From contig CAJQPP010000065.1 in the NCBI GenBank assembly GCA_905480235.1, positions 1 through 47,772 of the forward strand: a stretch of DNA of 47,772 bases. The letters are read 5' to 3'. Position numbers and translations under genes: made by a program. How positions within the stretch are numbered: position 1 is the first letter of the stretch; the number at the start of each line of letters is the position of its first letter. The stretch is from an uncultured Pirellulaceae bacterium (lineage in GTDB: Bacteria; Planctomycetota; Planctomycetia; Pirellulales; Pirellulaceae). Of this stretch, positions 46,266 through 47,772 are shown piece by piece. The notes beneath the pieces were generated by a model, which searched no databases, was not told where the DNA came from, and saw only the letters and a list, made by a program, of their open reading frames with translations.

Positions 46266-47225
46266 ATGCCACCGACGACGGAAAAATCGACAGCTGCTCA
46301 ACGTTACCAGAGATACCGTCCGATTATCGACTTCATCTCGACGCGCTCACGATTTTCACTATCCGAGGTTAAACAATATTTTAACGGCGAAAACCCGGCC
46401 TTGATTACGCGCAGTGTCAATGAACTTATTCAGCAAGGTTGGTTGATTCGGGAAGGCGATTCCGGGGATGATTTTTTCTGGAATGCTGACCGAGGTGAGT
46501 TTTCGGCGACCCGCTGGCTGGATGAAAAATTATTTGGCAACCAAATTAAAACAACGCCGCGAGATGAAAGACCACGCGAACGCTTGCTGGCACAAGGTGC
46601 CGAGCAACTGCGAACGTCCGAATTGTTGGCCATCCTGATTCGGTCCGGGCGGCCCGGTGAGTCAGCCGTCATGGCGGGCCAAAAGATTGCCCGGCAGTTT
46701 CAGAATCGTATGCAAGATTTACCGTCCGCCGGTCGTGGAGAATTGAAATCCATCAGTGCGGCAGTCGCCGATGCAGCGTATTGCCAAATTATGGCAGGCA
46801 TGGAATTAGGGCGACGGGTTGCTGCGCTCATGGATCAAACGGTGACGCGGAGAATATCATCAACGACCGCGGCAATCGATTTTTGCCAGGTGCATTTTGC
46901 TCGCTTAGCGGCAAATGCGCGGCAGGAAGAGTTTCATATCATTACGCTGGACACCAAAAATCAGATCATCGATACGCACCAAATCACGATCGGTACCTTG
47001 GATGCCAGCCTGGTTCATCCACGAGAAGTCTTTCGCGCTGCTATCAAAGACGCGGCGGCATCGATCATTTTGGTGCATAATCACCCGTCGGGAGACCCCA
47101 CACCGAGCCCCCAAGACCACGCGGTTACTCGCAGATTGGAGACGGCCGGTCAGACCTTGGGAATTGAGGTGCTCGATCACATTGTGCTGGGAAAATCAAA
47201 CGCGGTAAGCATTCGAGACACCTGA
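46266..47225 (+). CDS. radC: RadC-family JAB protein with N-terminal winged-helix extension
   Basis: A 319-residue cytoplasmic protein. From about residue 95 it is a normal RadC: PRERLLAQGAEQLRTSELLA is the N-terminal HhH-type part, and the JAMM site is in VHNHPSGDPTPSPQDH near 272, with the upstream Glu in RQEEFHIITLD. The first 90 residues are an extra module: RYRPIIDFISTRSRFSLSEV, then ITRSVNELIQQGWLIREGD, which reads as a winged helix-turn-helix with a recognition helix and wing. RadC proteins are of uncertain function, despite the name. The gene follows the PhoD-like gene by six bases. Confidence 0.88.
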   Translation: MPPTTEKSTAAQRYQRYRPIIDFISTRSRFSLSEVKQYFNGENPALITRSVNELIQQGWLIREGDSGDDFFWNADRGEFSATRWLDEKLFGNQIKTTPRDERPRERLLAQGAEQLRTSELLAILIRSGRPGESAVMAGQKIARQFQNRMQDLPSAGRGELKSISAAVADAAYCQIMAGMELGRRVAALMDQTVTRRISSTTAAIDFCQVHFARLAANARQEEFHIITLDTKNQIIDTHQITIGTLDASLVHPREVFRAAIKDAAASIILVHNHPSGDPTPSPQDHAVTRRLETAGQTLGIEVLDHIVLGKSNAVSIRDT

Positions 47226-47490
47226 TCTTTTCGACGGATTTTCGTGTCTTCGGTTGCAGATAGCTATCCGCGGTAGCCGCGGTTAAAAAAACCAAGACAT
47301 TATACCGCCAAAATTTCCTCCCTGTCCGTATGCTGAAAGACAGGAGTTTAAGCCGCTGTTTTAGGGGCTCAATTGCCGACATCCAGCAGAATTTTGCGCC
47401 TAACTTGCAATTGTTGAGCAATCAATAAAAATGAAAGCTCAAATGGCTGCTAATCCGTAACAAGGATCTCATACCTTCGGGGACAAAAAG
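47226..47490. other. Intergenic region before the oxidoreductase gene
   Basis: There are 265 bases with no gene seen. A short near-palindrome around CCGCGGTAGCCGCGG lies at about 47268-47282 and is followed by A-rich, not T-rich, sequence, so it does not look like an intrinsic terminator of radC. The promoter of the next gene should lie here. Confidence 0.4.
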
Positions 47491-47772
47491 ATGACAAAAA
47501 AAGAGACAGGCCCTTCGAAACTTCCAGCTCAAGATCAAAGTCGAAGAGGTTTTTTGAAAACCGGTGCGGCAGCGGGTGTTGCAGCGACTTCCATTCCGTA
47601 TTTCAGTTGGACCAAGCCAGCCTTTGCAAACCTATCGAAAAATGACCGCCCGCAGATCGGTTGTATCGGTGTCGGAAGTATGGGCACCGGGGACGCTCGC
47701 GGCCATGCTAATTTTGGTGACATCGTCGCCGTCTGTGATGTCGACGAACGACATGCTAATCGAGCAAAAAAC
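47491..47772 (+). CDS. Gfo/Idh/MocA family oxidoreductase with Tat signal, 3' end outside window
   Basis: ATG 47491 has GGGGAC about seven bases upstream. The 94 visible residues begin with a twin-arginine signal (QSRRGFLKTGAAAGVAATSI) and continue into the nucleotide-binding fold of Gfo/Idh/MocA oxidoreductases (PQIGCIGVGSMGTGDARG, IVAVCDVDERHANRAK). Such exported members act on sugars or polyols with a bound NAD(P) and are common in Planctomycetota. The catalytic domain lies outside the window. Confidence 0.88.
   Translation, partial: MTKKETGPSKLPAQDQSRRGFLKTGAAAGVAATSIPYFSWTKPAFANLSKNDRPQIGCIGVGSMGTGDARGHANFGDIVAVCDVDERHANRAKN

Noticed and set aside
47268..47282. CCGCGGTAGCCGCGG as a terminator of radC
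   Set aside because: It is a short palindrome-rich stretch followed by A-rich sequence, not T-rich, on the plus strand.

Overview
The window looks like a chromosome piece from a Planctomycetota bacterium, most likely of the Pirellulaceae type. This is inferred from gene content: PVC-type haem-binding multidomain proteins, a DUF1549/DUF1553 plus DUF1501 gene pair, a very long FG-GAP/ASPIC-UnbV lipoprotein, a secreted sulfatase, a PQQ-like propeller protein and many exported proteins of unknown function. No rRNA, tRNA, CRISPR array, insertion sequence, phage gene or replication origin was recognised. Gene density is ordinary for a chromosome, and most genes stand alone or in pairs.

Layout. 2-1054: the tail of a DUF4139-like coiled-coil protein. 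1065-5021: a 1318-residue haem/LamG/propeller protein. 5791-6630: a secreted Lys/Gly-repeat protein with a clear terminator. 6894-8117: an M42-type aminopeptidase. 8154-8621: a DUF1499 protein. 8636-11296: cystathionine gamma-lyase/synthase and cystathionine beta-synthase, followed by a divergently oriented homocysteine methyltransferase (11851-12732). Together these three form a sulfur amino acid island around homocysteine. The 554-base gap in the island holds competing inverted repeats that look like a switching RNA leader. 12750-16054: a secreted protein with two EEP nuclease domains, a secreted protein with an emfourin-like domain, and a WalJ/YycJ-type metallo-beta-lactamase-fold protein. 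16134-19928: the FG-GAP/ASPIC lipoprotein. 20214-22695: a PHP phosphoesterase, a cupin and a coiled-coil secreted protein. 22804-28797: the DUF1501 and DUF1549/1553 pair, divergent from a PQQ propeller protein. 28939-35339: a two-module secreted protein and two S9 prolyl-oligopeptidase-family enzymes that converge on a strong hairpin. 35444-38554: an enolase-superfamily dehydratase, a CPBP protease and an ornithine cyclodeaminase-family reductase, which fit cis-3-hydroxy-L-proline breakdown to proline. 38661-42689: a duplicated S51 (cyanophycinase-type) peptidase, a stand-alone STN-like protein, a DUF1990 protein and a small hypothetical. 42790-47225: sulfatase, PhoD-like phosphatase and RadC with a winged-helix extension, in a tight run. 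47491-end: the start of a Tat-exported Gfo/Idh/MocA oxidoreductase.

Taken together, the window reads as a scavenging heterotroph. It has exported peptidases, a sulfatase and a phosphatase, hydroxyproline use and reverse transsulfuration. The points I consider most worth checking are the putative RNA switch at 11611-11766, the split hydroxyproline locus, the emfourin-like fusion, and the internally duplicated proteins (tandem EEP and tandem S51). None of this was tested by database search; all family calls rest on motifs read by eye.
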